Part shown: piece after piece, positions 35,860 through 43,341 of the stretch
Position numbering within the stretch: the stretch's first letter is position 1
Layout of the letters: each line of letters opens with the position of its first letter
NCBI RefSeq assembly: GCF_001644645.1
Contig: NZ_CP011390.1
Coordinates: 2,662,001-2,726,000, forward strand
DNA from: Flavisolibacter tropicus
GTDB taxonomy: Bacteria; Bacteroidota; Bacteroidia; Chitinophagales; Chitinophagaceae
Direction: 5' to 3'
Length of the DNA stretch: 64,000 bases
Notes under the pieces: generated by a model
The model's database searches: none
Seen by the model: only the letters and a program-made list of their open reading frames with translations
What the model was told of the DNA's origin: nothing
Position numbers and translations under genes: made by a program

Positions 35860-35931
35860 ACAATCAATACCCCAATTGCAATTGACTCATTATGAGTTAT
35901 GCTTTTGCTACATCAAAGAAATTGGCAGATC

Positions 35932-37566
35932 ATGAATTTTTCCATTACAGGCAACCTGGTAGACATCAAACAACAACGCATATACGCAGCAGAAATAACA
36001 GTAGAAGCAGGTAAGATCAATAGCATTAAACCTGTTGACCAATCTACTTCGCAGCCCACCAACTATATATTACCCGGCTTTATTGACGCCCATGTGCACA
36101 TTGAAAGTTCTATGCTGGTGCCTTCTGAATTTGCACGACTGGCGGTAGTACACGGTACTGTGGCCACCGTTAGCGACCCCCATGAAATAGCCAACGTATG
36201 CGGAAAAGAAGGAGTAGAATACATGATCACCAATGGAAAGACGGTCCCTTTCAAGTTCTATTTTGGTGCCCCCAGCTGTGTACCGGCTACTACATTTGAA
36301 ACGGCTGGTGCTACCTTGAACGCTAATGATGTACGTGAGCTGCTGGCCCGTGACGAGATCAAGTATTTAAGTGAGATGATGAACTTTCCGGGCGTACTTA
36401 ATAAAGACCCAGAGGTTATGCAAAAGATTGCAGCCGCAAAACATTTCTTCAAACCAGTAGATGGCCACGCACCCGGCTTACGTGGCGATGTTGCCAAACA
36501 ATATATAGACGCAGGTATATCTACCGACCATGAATGTTTTACAGCAGAAGAAGCATTAGACAAACTGCAATACGGTATGAAGATCCTGATCCGCGAAGGC
36601 AGTGCAGCCAAAAACTTCGAAGCGCTTGTCGGCTTAGTGCAAGAGCATCCGGATATGATGATGTTTTGCTCTGACGACAAACACCCCGACAGCCTGGTAG
36701 AAGGTCATATAGATCAACTGTGCGCAAGAGCCGTAGCCAAAGGCATTGATGTATTCAATGTACTGAAGGCTGCTTGTATCAATCCGGTAGAGCATTACAA
36801 GCTGAATGTAGGTTTATTACAAGAAGGTGATCCTGCCGACTTTATAATTGTAAAAGACTTGCAGTCTTTTAATGTGCAGCAAACCTATGTAAATGGTGTA
36901 TTGGTGGCAGAAGAAGGAAAGTCATTGATTGCAAGACATGAAACGAAAGATGCAAAAGCAGTTAACCAATTTAATTGTAGCCCCAAGCAGGTACAGGATT
37001 TTGCTATTACCAGCACGTTGGAACTTCCGGTTATAGAAACACTGGACGGTCAGCTAATCACCAATAAACTTATGCTAACACCTAAGTCAGAAAATGACCA
37101 ACTGGTAAGCGATACAGAACAGGATATTTTAAAAATAGTGGTGGTAAACCGTTATAAAAATGCACCTATTGCAAAAGCATTCATCAAAAATGTAGGTCTA
37201 AAATCAGGAGCCATTGCATCCTCAGTGGCACACGATAGCCACAATATTGTAGCCGTAGGTGTAGATGATGAAAGTCTTTGTACAGCAGTGAATCTGGTGA
37301 TTGAAAAAGAGGGCGGTGTAAGCTGTGTAGGCCGTGGCAAACGACACATACTGCCTTTACCGGTAGCTGGCCTTATGACAACGGCCGATGGATATGAAGT
37401 GGCTACCCAATATGCAGCCATTGATGCCGCTGCAAAGGAATTAGGATCAACATTGGCATCCCCCTTCATGACATTGTCCTTTATGGCCCTACTGGTTATT
37501 CCTCATTTGAAACTGAGCGACCTGGGGTTGTTTGATGGCGATAGCTTTAGTCTATATAACCACTAA
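35932..37566 (+). CDS. ade: Adenine deaminase
   Basis: Converts adenine to hypoxanthine and ammonia in purine salvage. The 544-residue protein (ATG at 35932; an upstream in-frame ATG at 35899 adds an unlikely N-terminus) has the amidohydrolase metal motif [14 protein letters not shown], the DGHAPG and STDHE motifs, the CSDDKHPD motif with the catalytic Asp, and the adenine-deaminase C-terminal domain ([13 protein letters not shown]..). The length is normal for the Ade family. Confidence 0.95.
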   Translation: MNFSITGNLVDIKQQRIYAAEITVEAGKINSIKPVDQSTSQPTNYILPGFIDAHVHIESSMLVPSEFARLAVVHGTVATVSDPHEIANVCGKEGVEYMITNGKTVPFKFYFGAPSCVPATTFETAGATLNANDVRELLARDEIKYLSEMMNFPGVLNKDPEVMQKIAAAKHFFKPVDGHAPGLRGDVAKQYIDAGISTDHECFTAEEALDKLQYGMKILIREGSAAKNFEALVGLVQEHPDMMMFCSDDKHPDSLVEGHIDQLCARAVAKGIDVFNVLKAACINPVEHYKLNVGLLQEGDPADFIIVKDLQSFNVQQTYVNGVLVAEEGKSLIARHETKDAKAVNQFNCSPKQVQDFAITSTLELPVIETLDGQLITNKLMLTPKSENDQLVSDTEQDILKIVVVNRYKNAPIAKAFIKNVGLKSGAIASSVAHDSHNIVAVGVDDESLCTAVNLVIEKEGGVSCVGRGKRHILPLPVAGLMTTADGYEVATQYAAIDAAAKELGSTLASPFMTLSFMALLVIPHLKLSDLGLFDGDSFSLYNH

Positions 37567-37591
37567 CTCACATATAACTAAAGACAGTAAA

Positions 37592-37894
37592 TCATTCAGC
37601 ATCTGATTCGGCATAGTTGATAATCCTATCAATTTGTTGTTGTAAAGAATTATATCCGACAGTATTACTTAAGGCCCCAACCAGGTCTTTCACTAGGTAT
37701 ACTTCTAAAAAATAATCAAATCCAGGGCAGTACTTTTCGGCTAACTCTTCTAGCGGCGTTTCCTGTTCTTCATCCGTCAACTCCACTACTACCACTTCAG
37801 AAGAAGGTAAAAACTTTCCATTCTCTTTTTTTGCAAAAATTACTGCCTCTTCACTTTGGTTGTCAATGTTGGAAATAACCTCACGTATTGTCAT
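37592..37894 (-). CDS. Small acidic hypothetical protein
   Basis: A 100-residue acidic protein from the ATG at 37894 (MTIREVISNIDNQ..). No signal, no membrane segment, no family recognised. It lies at the edge of the accessory region, convergent with ade. Confidence 0.55.
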   Translation of the reverse strand: MTIREVISNIDNQSEEAVIFAKKENGKFLPSSEVVVVELTDEEQETPLEELAEKYCPGFDYFLEVYLVKDLVGALSNTVGYNSLQQQIDRIINYAESDAE

Positions 37895-37975
37895 ACTGCT
37901 TTGTTGATTGTAGTTTGAGATTGCAGGATTGCCGCTTATACTCAAATATAGACATGTTTCTGCAGGCTAGTAAGA

Positions 37976-38025
37976 TTAGTGACATAGATTCCGCACGCCA
38001 TCCGGAGTTTATAATATAGAGTATG
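37976..38025. repeat. Dispersed repeat R, copy 1
   Basis: Contains ..CCGGAGTTTATAATATAGAG; related to 39109-39178 and to the pair 41140-41188/42411-42470, sharing GATAGTAATATAGT-like and GAGTTTATAATTTA-like blocks. Confidence 0.5.
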
Positions 38026-38027
38026 CC

Positions 38028-38363
38028 CCGTTGTTGTTGGTCGCCGACCCCAAGTGTTCGAAAGATCTAATAGACAGTAGAGAGCGTACTCTTTGAAGCA
38101 ATTTCCTTTGCTCCCCTCTGCGGTTTCTCTGTGGCCTTTGCGGTAAAAAAACAACCGCAAAGCCTCGCAAAGAAGGCGCAAAGCAACGCAAAGAACAACA
38201 TTCGAACACTTAGGGTCGCCGACCAACGGTTCATATAGTCAGAAAATGTGTCAACAGGTGCAAGGAACCGTTACTGCTTTATGCAGTCGCAAAAAGCTTC
38301 TAATGGTGCTTGTTTAAAGTATACATACACTCATAAAAAGGAACCGTTGGTCGCGACCAACGG
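38028..38363. repeat. Hairpin-ended element E, copy 1 (interrupted by a MITE)
   Basis: Two palindromes with arms CCGTTGGTCG/CGACCAACGG end this element. The right one (38344-38363) is a perfect 20-bp palindrome. The left one is split by the MITE at 38050-38213, with GGTCGCCGACC duplicated. Without the insertion the element is about 160 bp. The 114-bp middle (38230-38343) is related, in reverse complement, to the middle of the second copy at 40693-40808. Confidence 0.6.
38050..38213. mobile_element. MITE sharing the ends of the IS4-like element
   Basis: 164 bp with inverted ends CCAAGTGTTCGAA and (reverse) CTAAGTGTTCGAA, flanked by an 11-bp target duplication GGTCGCCGACC (38039-38049 and 38214-38224). 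The AAGTGTTCGAA core is shared with the ends of the full IS4-like element at 41189-42410. The interior is repeat-like (several GCAAAG units and a TTGCGGT/ACCGCAA hairpin) and encodes no transposase. Confidence 0.65.
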
Positions 38364-38501
38364 CAACTTCGGGAAATCGCAATGCTGGCAACAGGTCTTT
38401 ATATAATTCCCTGTGGCAATACCTCGCTGAAATTTGTAAAGCGGTAGTTGCAATGTTCCCTTTGGGCATTACACCAGGTTCACCATTCTGTTCAGGCAAG
38501 A

Positions 38502-38912
38502 TTATCCCTTGGAAGCCATTGCCTCACCATAGGAGTCGTAATATTCCTTATGCTCATATAATTTCCCATCCCTGAAATAAAATACCATGGCCCAGTCTCC
38601 GGAATAAGAGTTGCCCGTTTTCTTAGATTTAGCATCCCAGTGTCCAAGTGCCACAACCTTGTCCCCTTCTCCAATAAGCTCCTTCACTTCAAAACTGGGA
38701 AAATCTTTGTTGGCATAAATAAGTCTGAAAAAATCCGCCACTCCTTGTTTCCCATTGTACACCTGTGCATATGGGAGTATTTCTGTAGGGCCTGGGCAGG
38801 TCCATTTAATATCATCGGTAACAAGGTCTAGAATAGCGGGAACATTACCCTCACCAAAATAATTGTAGAGTGCTTGGGCAATGTCTTTGTTGGTCATTAC
38901 TGCTGTTTCCAT
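38502..38912 (-). CDS. SnoaL-like (NTF2-fold) protein
   Basis: A 136-residue protein of the SnoaL/ketosteroid-isomerase-like NTF2 fold: IAQALYNYFGEGNVPAILDLVTDDIKWTCPGP, then YNGKQGVADFFRLI, then GDKVVALGHWDA..WAMVFYFRDGKLYEHKEYYDS. Such proteins are small enzymes or binding proteins; the substrate is unknown. It lies alone in the accessory region. The start may also be the ATG five codons further in. Confidence 0.8.
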   Translation of the reverse strand: METAVMTNKDIAQALYNYFGEGNVPAILDLVTDDIKWTCPGPTEILPYAQVYNGKQGVADFFRLIYANKDFPSFEVKELIGEGDKVVALGHWDAKSKKTGNSYSGDWAMVFYFRDGKLYEHKEYYDSYGEAMASKG

Positions 38913-39108
38913 TTTCTATTAATTTAATTGTTATCAATGGCAGTAATCAGGTGGGATACACAATGTTCGAGAATTGCCAAAGGGGGAATATTTTACTACA
39001 TTCAGTTGGCCTACTAAAGGTAAATAGAATTCTTCAGCATAAGGTCTATATACTTTGCTTCTGGATTTAAGTCGGGCGGCTTTAGCTAGCAAAGAGAAAA
39101 CGTTCGCC

Positions 39109-39178
39109 GTGCTACCCTAGTATAGGATAGTAATATAGTGCTCGCTGCCCGGAGTTTATAATTTATATAGACACTATG
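39109..39178. repeat. Dispersed repeat R, copy 2
   Basis: CTAGTATAGGATAGTAATATAG.. followed by CCCGGAGTTTATAATTTATA; the most complete copy. It lies just downstream (3') of the membrane-protein gene at 39206. Confidence 0.5.
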
Positions 39179-39205
39179 AATAGCCAGGAGCAATAGCCAC
39201 TGGTG

Positions 39206-39709
39206 TTAGCGGCTACTTCTTTGCCTTCCCCACTTATAGGTTATAAAGAGTAAAGCCACACCTACTATTATTTGTAATACTTTACCTATAAAAATCAGGT
39301 TGGTAAGAGTCGTATCTCTTGCTGTTATTGTTTCCTCTTCGGGCAGCCCTGACAAAGGAGGATAACTTGTCCAGCCACTTGTGCCCGTGTTGAACTGGCC
39401 AAGGAAGTCATTCAATAGAGCCACAGTTATAATAAAGAATGCACCAGTCAATACAAGTATCCCATTTGTCCACTTTCTGGAAAACCGTAATGTAGTTTGT
39501 CTGATGAAAAAAACAACAAAAGACAGTAACAAGAATACAGGCACAAAATAGAGCAAGGCAGGATAGGTAATGTGGCTGCCTTCCATAGCAATAGCCACGC
39601 CTGAGAATAGGTTATAGTTCAAAACAATCTTTAGCAATAAAACTGATAACAAGAAGGAAATGCCCAGCCAAAGAAGGTCTTTAAAAATTGGAGGTATTGG
39701 TCTTCTCAT
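39206..39709 (-). CDS. Small membrane protein with a YPPLS motif
   Basis: A 167-residue protein (ATG at 39709, MRRPIPPIFKDLLWLG..) with four predicted membrane helices (about 8-28, 48-68, 84-103, 140-160). The loop before the last helix contains GTSGWTSYPPLSGLPEEE, which resembles the GWTxYPPLS motif of cytochrome oxidase subunit I; none of the haem histidines of that subunit is present. Function unknown. Confidence 0.6.
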   Translation of the reverse strand: MRRPIPPIFKDLLWLGISFLLSVLLLKIVLNYNLFSGVAIAMEGSHITYPALLYFVPVFLLLSFVVFFIRQTTLRFSRKWTNGILVLTGAFFIITVALLNDFLGQFNTGTSGWTSYPPLSGLPEEETITARDTTLTNLIFIGKVLQIIVGVALLFITYKWGRQRSSR

Positions 39710-39919
39710 AATGATTGCAATGCAGTTGCCTCTAACAAATAAATATACATAACTGTTGAAGTTTTTGCCGACAGCCAAATCGTTCAAGCGAGGTCTCCAT
39801 ACGTTGCAAGTCCAGGCAGCGAAGCCCCCGCTTAGACACTAACGCAACACCTTCTATGTGTACTGTTTCTTCATTCCTTTTACTGGCTACTTCTTACTCA
39901 CCACTTACCACACACCATC

Positions 39920-40579
39920 TCACTTAATATAGAAATTCATCAGGTGCGGGGCCGTCAGCGTGCCGCCGAAATAAGGATACTGTTGGTAGCCGCTGAAGGT
40001 GGAAACAGACCTGCCCCGCGCTGTTTTCACCGCCACGCCATCCACCGTAAAGACATAGCTGCTGCCCGAAACCGCAATGCTGCAATTGATATCCCTGCCA
40101 ATTTCCACGGCTTTAATAAATGGAGGGTCATAGGAAATGGGGTCACGCAGCAGTGTGCCTTTTACATACACGTAGGCAAGCAACTCCAATTTGCCATTCA
40201 GCCAACGCCAGCCCAGGCGCGCGCTGTTGTATTGATTGTTCAGCCCTTCCGAGAAGCCCCATAGCTTGTTGGCATCGTAGGCATGGTTGTAGTCAGTAAT
40301 AACGGCTGGGTAGATGGCCGTGCTGTCGAATCGGGCCACGAAGTTCATTGAAGTGCCCGAGACCGACTTAAGCGTCCGCGGGTCGCATTCGTGAGCCCCT
40401 TGCTGAATAGTGTATTTGGCAAAGGTGGTAGGAGCAGTGGGAATGCCGCCGCCCTTGCCTTTGGCAGTCGACTGGACGGGAGTATCTCCTAACTTCTTTG
40501 CTTCGGCACCGTCCAAGGTAGCCTCCCTAGAGCAGCAAATAAAATACAGGGAAGCAAAGGCAAACAGCAAACCTTTCAT
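39920..40579 (-). CDS. Hypothetical lipoprotein
   Basis: A 219-residue protein (ATG at 40579) with a lipoprotein-like signal (LLFAFASLYFICCS), a low-complexity linker (QSTAKGKGGGIPTAP) and a beta-rich domain (about 50-219) including LWGFSEGLNNQYNSARLGWRW. Its higher GC content compared with the neighbours suggests a different origin. No family recognised. Confidence 0.6.
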   Translation of the reverse strand: MKGLLFAFASLYFICCSREATLDGAEAKKLGDTPVQSTAKGKGGGIPTAPTTFAKYTIQQGAHECDPRTLKSVSGTSMNFVARFDSTAIYPAVITDYNHAYDANKLWGFSEGLNNQYNSARLGWRWLNGKLELLAYVYVKGTLLRDPISYDPPFIKAVEIGRDINCSIAVSGSSYVFTVDGVAVKTARGRSVSTFSGYQQYPYFGGTLTAPHLMNFYIK

Positions 40580-40671
40580 AAAACAGGCGTTTCCTTTCAA
40601 GATAACACAATTGCAAGGCTTTTGCAAGAAGGGCACCTATTCACTTGTGGATCACTGTTGTCCCTTTGTTA

Positions 40672-40829
40672 CCGTTGGTCGCCGACCAACGGTTCTATTA
40701 TTAAATGAATGTATATCCATACAGCAAGAGTATCATTAGATACTTGTACTGCGGCTTGTAATTGCAACGACTCATTTCAGTTGCTAACACTCTTTCTAAG
40801 TATATGAACCGTTGGTCGGCGACCAACGG
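40672..40829. repeat. Hairpin-ended element E, copy 2 (intact)
   Basis: 158 bp ended by two palindromes at 40672-40692 and 40809-40829, each with arms CCGTTGGTCG/CGACCAACGG and a one-base centre. The 116-bp middle is related in reverse complement to that of copy 1 (for instance both read TTCATATA..AGAAA..GTGT at one end and share TCTAATG in the interior). The inner sides read CGGTTC/GAACCG and the outer right side CGGCAAC, as in copy 1. Confidence 0.6.
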
Positions 40830-40859
40830 CAACGCGGACTACAATTGGTATAACGATGA

Positions 40860-41015
40860 CTACCATACTGGAAAGTCAGACCGGAATGGACCTGTTCCTT
40901 TAGTGGCAATTACAAGCAGAGCTAAAACTGCTAATATTATTAATACCCACCTTAACCAAATTGGAATAGCTGATTCATTTTTAACTCGTGTACCCGTTTT
41001 ATTCTTTCTTACCAC
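40860..41015 (-). CDS. Possible 51-residue single-helix membrane protein
   Basis: A short frame starting with GTG at 41015. After a basic N-terminus (VVRKNKTGTRVKN) it encodes one clear membrane helix (RWVLIILAVLALLVIATKG) and ends PFRSDFPVW. The alternation of charged and hydrophobic stretches looks like a true small membrane protein, but there is no comparative evidence. Confidence 0.4.
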   Translation of the reverse strand: MVRKNKTGTRVKNESAIPIWLRWVLIILAVLALLVIATKGTGPFRSDFPVW

Positions 41016-41139
41016 CTTTCATTTTTTATGTAGTTGTTGTGCGCATTAATCTATTTAGATAAATCAAGCGTATGTGTCCAGTCTTTATAGTGAAAGGCAG
41101 GACTTTTGGACTTTACTAAATTTACGAACTGCCCGTGCT

Positions 41140-41188
41140 ATTCGTAGTATATGATAGTAATATAGTACACACTGTCCTGAGTTTGCAA
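41140..41188. repeat. Dispersed repeat R, copy 3 (left part)
   Basis: GTATATGATAGTAATATAGT then a 25-bp palindrome (arms TGTCCTGAGTT/AACTCAGGACA) into which the IS4-like element is inserted; the right part continues at 42411-42470 with GTTTATAATTTAGA. Confidence 0.5.
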
Positions 41189-42410
41189 CCACAAGTGTTC
41201 GAAACCTTGTTTTTAGCTGGAGTTCCAAAGCGGAGCGGCTTTACGGGGATCACCACCACACAGGGTTACAATGGTTTTAATGATTTGGTTTTCCAGTTCA
41301 ATTTCAAATTGCAGTCGGGCAATCTTATAGCTGCTAATGTGATTGAGTTTCTTGTAGGCGATGACCAGGGCCGCTACAATTAAGGTCATGTAGATCATGA
41401 CCTGGATGCCGTTTTCTGTGCGACTGACCAGGTGGGCGGCACTGAGGTGTTGCTTGATAAATCGAAAGAAGACTTCAATGTCCCAGCGCCTGCGGTACCA
41501 TTCGGCCAGGGTGTACGGGTTTTCCTCCATCAGGTTCGTGATCAGCCACAGCGCTTCGCCGTTTTGGGTCAGCGTAGCTTTGATAACCCGGTACGTATAC
41601 TGGGTGGTTTTGCCTTTTCGTTTATAGAGAAAGCCCTCTTCATCACCGTATACCTTAACCGAAGATTGGCGGGGCGCTCGTGGCAAGGGGCGGCAGCGCT
41701 TCAACTGAAAATAAATATTGGTCTTGGTGCGGCCCACAAACCCCTTGCCGGCCGTGGTAAACCGGTCAAAAGCGTCGCGCAACTGCAGGCCCCGGTCAAA
41801 GACCACCACACCGTCTTTTAAGTACGCCGCTTCATCAATGAGGGCGGCCAGCGCCTTGTCTTCACTGATGAAGGTAGACTGGGTATACACCTTGACCGAG
41901 GCGGGTAGGGAGCCCTTTAAAGCCACGCTGTACTTGGTGTGCCCCTTGGTGAGGTTGGGGCCGTTTTGCAGCCCCCCGGCCAACAGGCGGGCCGACAGCG
42001 CCACATAGGTGCTATCGACCCGGGTAAGAGCTTTTTCTTCCCCGAGCACTTTGGTGTAGAGGGCGGACACGGTGGCAAACAGTTTTTCAAAATAGGCAGC
42101 CCGCATGGTGCAGATGCGGTCACGGATGGAATTGTAGCGGCTGTGCAGGGTTTCACTGTGGGCAAAGGACTTAAAGGAGGCGGACGCTAGAAAACTTTCC
42201 ATCACCCGCAGGGAAAGCTTTTCGGAGTTGAGCATCGAAAACAAGATCAGCTTGAACATGATCTCGCCGGAGAGTTTTTTGACCTGGTGGTCCACCTGGG
42301 TGGTAACGGCTAAAGCCCTCAGGCAGCGCGCCGGCAGGAGCTTTAGCAAAGCAGCAGCTGTCATGCTCAATAGACGTTAAACGCCCTGCTAAGGTTTCGA
42401 ACACTTGTGG
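41189..42410 (-). mobile_element. IS4-like insertion sequence
   Basis: 1222 bp with 20-bp perfect terminal inverted repeats (CCACAAGTGTTCGAAACCTT) flanked by a 7-bp direct repeat TTTGCAA (41182-41188 and 42411-42417). It contains one intact transposase gene and sits in the loop of a palindrome inside repeat R. Confidence 0.9.
41213..42364 (-). CDS. IS4-family transposase
   Basis: A DDE transposase of 383 residues from the ATG at 42364. Catalytic Asp candidates are in LTRVDSTYVALSA and VVVFDRGLQLRD, and the IS4 signature Y-x2-R-x3-E-x6-K is seen in EWYRRRWDIEVFFRFIKQHL. The frame is intact and fills most of the element, so the element may still be active. Its GC-rich codon use differs from the flanking genes, a sign of recent arrival. 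Confidence 0.92.
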   Translation of the reverse strand: MTAAALLKLLPARCLRALAVTTQVDHQVKKLSGEIMFKLILFSMLNSEKLSLRVMESFLASASFKSFAHSETLHSRYNSIRDRICTMRAAYFEKLFATVSALYTKVLGEEKALTRVDSTYVALSARLLAGGLQNGPNLTKGHTKYSVALKGSLPASVKVYTQSTFISEDKALAALIDEAAYLKDGVVVFDRGLQLRDAFDRFTTAGKGFVGRTKTNIYFQLKRCRPLPRAPRQSSVKVYGDEEGFLYKRKGKTTQYTYRVIKATLTQNGEALWLITNLMEENPYTLAEWYRRRWDIEVFFRFIKQHLSAAHLVSRTENGIQVMIYMTLIVAALVIAYKKLNHISSYKIARLQFEIELENQIIKTIVTLCGGDPRKAAPLWNSS

Positions 42411-42470
42411 TTTGCAACTCAGGACAGTAGTCGTTTATAATTTAGAAAAACACTACGGATTGCTACGGAA
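42411..42470. repeat. Dispersed repeat R, copy 3 (right part)
   Basis: Continuation of the repeat interrupted by the IS4-like element: AACTCAGGACAGTAGTCG, GTTTATAATTTAGA and ACACTACGG. Confidence 0.45.
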
Positions 42471-42496
42471 CACCAACAACCACGTAAAAAGAGTGA

Positions 42497-42961
42497 TTAT
42501 TGATTTGTTATAAGATCAATCTTTACGGCATCTTTATATGGGCCTCCTAAAATGCCTGGATTTTGTTTCAGTTTCATTAATATAAGGCTACTCACAAGGA
42601 TCGGTGTAATCATAGAAAGGAGTGTGAATAAGCCATCAGTCCACCATTTGTAATCTGATGGCACTCGGTCACCTTTTGTAACTACAAGTATATGCCTCCC
42701 TTGCATTTTTAATACTACCCAATCGAAAAGACGGAAAAAAAGTAAAAAAAGTAAGGGCATGAAGTAACCCACCTCCTGGAAATTAATGTACTTAATCCGG
42801 TAAAAGCCCAATATTGATAGCATACAACCCAAGGCTAAATGAAAAATATATGTCTTTCTTTCAAACAGTCGGTTATAATACTTCTTTTTGGGGTCTAATG
42901 AGAATGCCATCAACATGAATAAAATGTATCCCAACCCTATAAAAAAACTTATAATGAACAT
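42497..42961 (-). CDS. Hypothetical four-helix membrane protein
   Basis: A 154-residue protein with about four membrane helices (about 3-20, 37-55, 66-85, 110-130). I recognise no family. A GCGTACAAC motif lies 12 bp upstream of its start (42973-42981), similar to the core motifs that flank the cassette-like genes further right, but no matching partner was found on its other side. Confidence 0.6.
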   Translation of the reverse strand: MFIISFFIGLGYILFMLMAFSLDPKKKYYNRLFERKTYIFHLALGCMLSILGFYRIKYINFQEVGYFMPLLFLLFFRLFDWVVLKMQGRHILVVTKGDRVPSDYKWWTDGLFTLLSMITPILVSSLILMKLKQNPGILGGPYKDAVKIDLITNQ

Positions 42962-43044
42962 GATTAATTAATAGCGTACAACACTCAAAAATACTGCATC
43001 TCTCACAAGTCTTTGTGCTTTTGGGAAAAACGTCCCTCCCGTTG

Positions 43045-43073
43045 CCGTTGGTCGGCGACCCCGAGTGTTCGAA
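43045..43073. repeat. Half palindrome of element E with a solo MITE/IS end
   Basis: CCGTTGGTCGGCGACC (left part of the E palindrome) directly followed by CCGAGTGTTCGAA, the end of the IS4-like/MITE family. The other half and the other end are missing, so this looks like a truncated insertion at the same target. Confidence 0.5.
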
Positions 43074-43136
43074 AGACGGTTTTGATGTTTTACTTTAGGA
43101 GTTGGGAGGAGGTTTGTTATGCGTGCCTCAGCCATT

Positions 43137-43280
43137 ATTTACGCCGTTGAAGGGTCTATGTTTAGCCCACCAACAACATGGTTGAAGATAAACAACTTAT
43201 AGCAGAACCTCTCAACTACGTTCAGTTGTTGGTGCAGCCCAGCACAAGAGCTAAGAGGAACACCAACAACGGCGTAAAAA
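43137..43280. repeat. Nested inverted repeat, possible cassette recombination site
   Basis: Outer arms TTTACGCCGTTG/CAACGGCGTAAA and inner arms CACCAACAAC/GTTGTTGGTG with short TTGA/TCAA-type pairs in between. The layered, imperfect folding resembles an attC site but the core motifs are not canonical. A related sequence GGAACACCAACAAC recurs at about 42468. Confidence 0.35.
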
Positions 43281-43341
43281 AAGCTGATTAGTAGTTTACA
43301 GTCTAAATTTATCCCGTCTGCCTAACTTTTGCAAAACTACT

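Noticed and set aside
37942..38226. Minus-strand ORFs of 66-94 codons over the MITE
   Set aside because: They are translations of GCAAAG-type repeat and inverted-repeat DNA; the peptide is low in information and crosses element borders.
40762..41049. Plus-strand ORF of 95 codons
   Set aside because: It runs through the terminal palindrome of element E and lies antisense to a more protein-like small membrane ORF.
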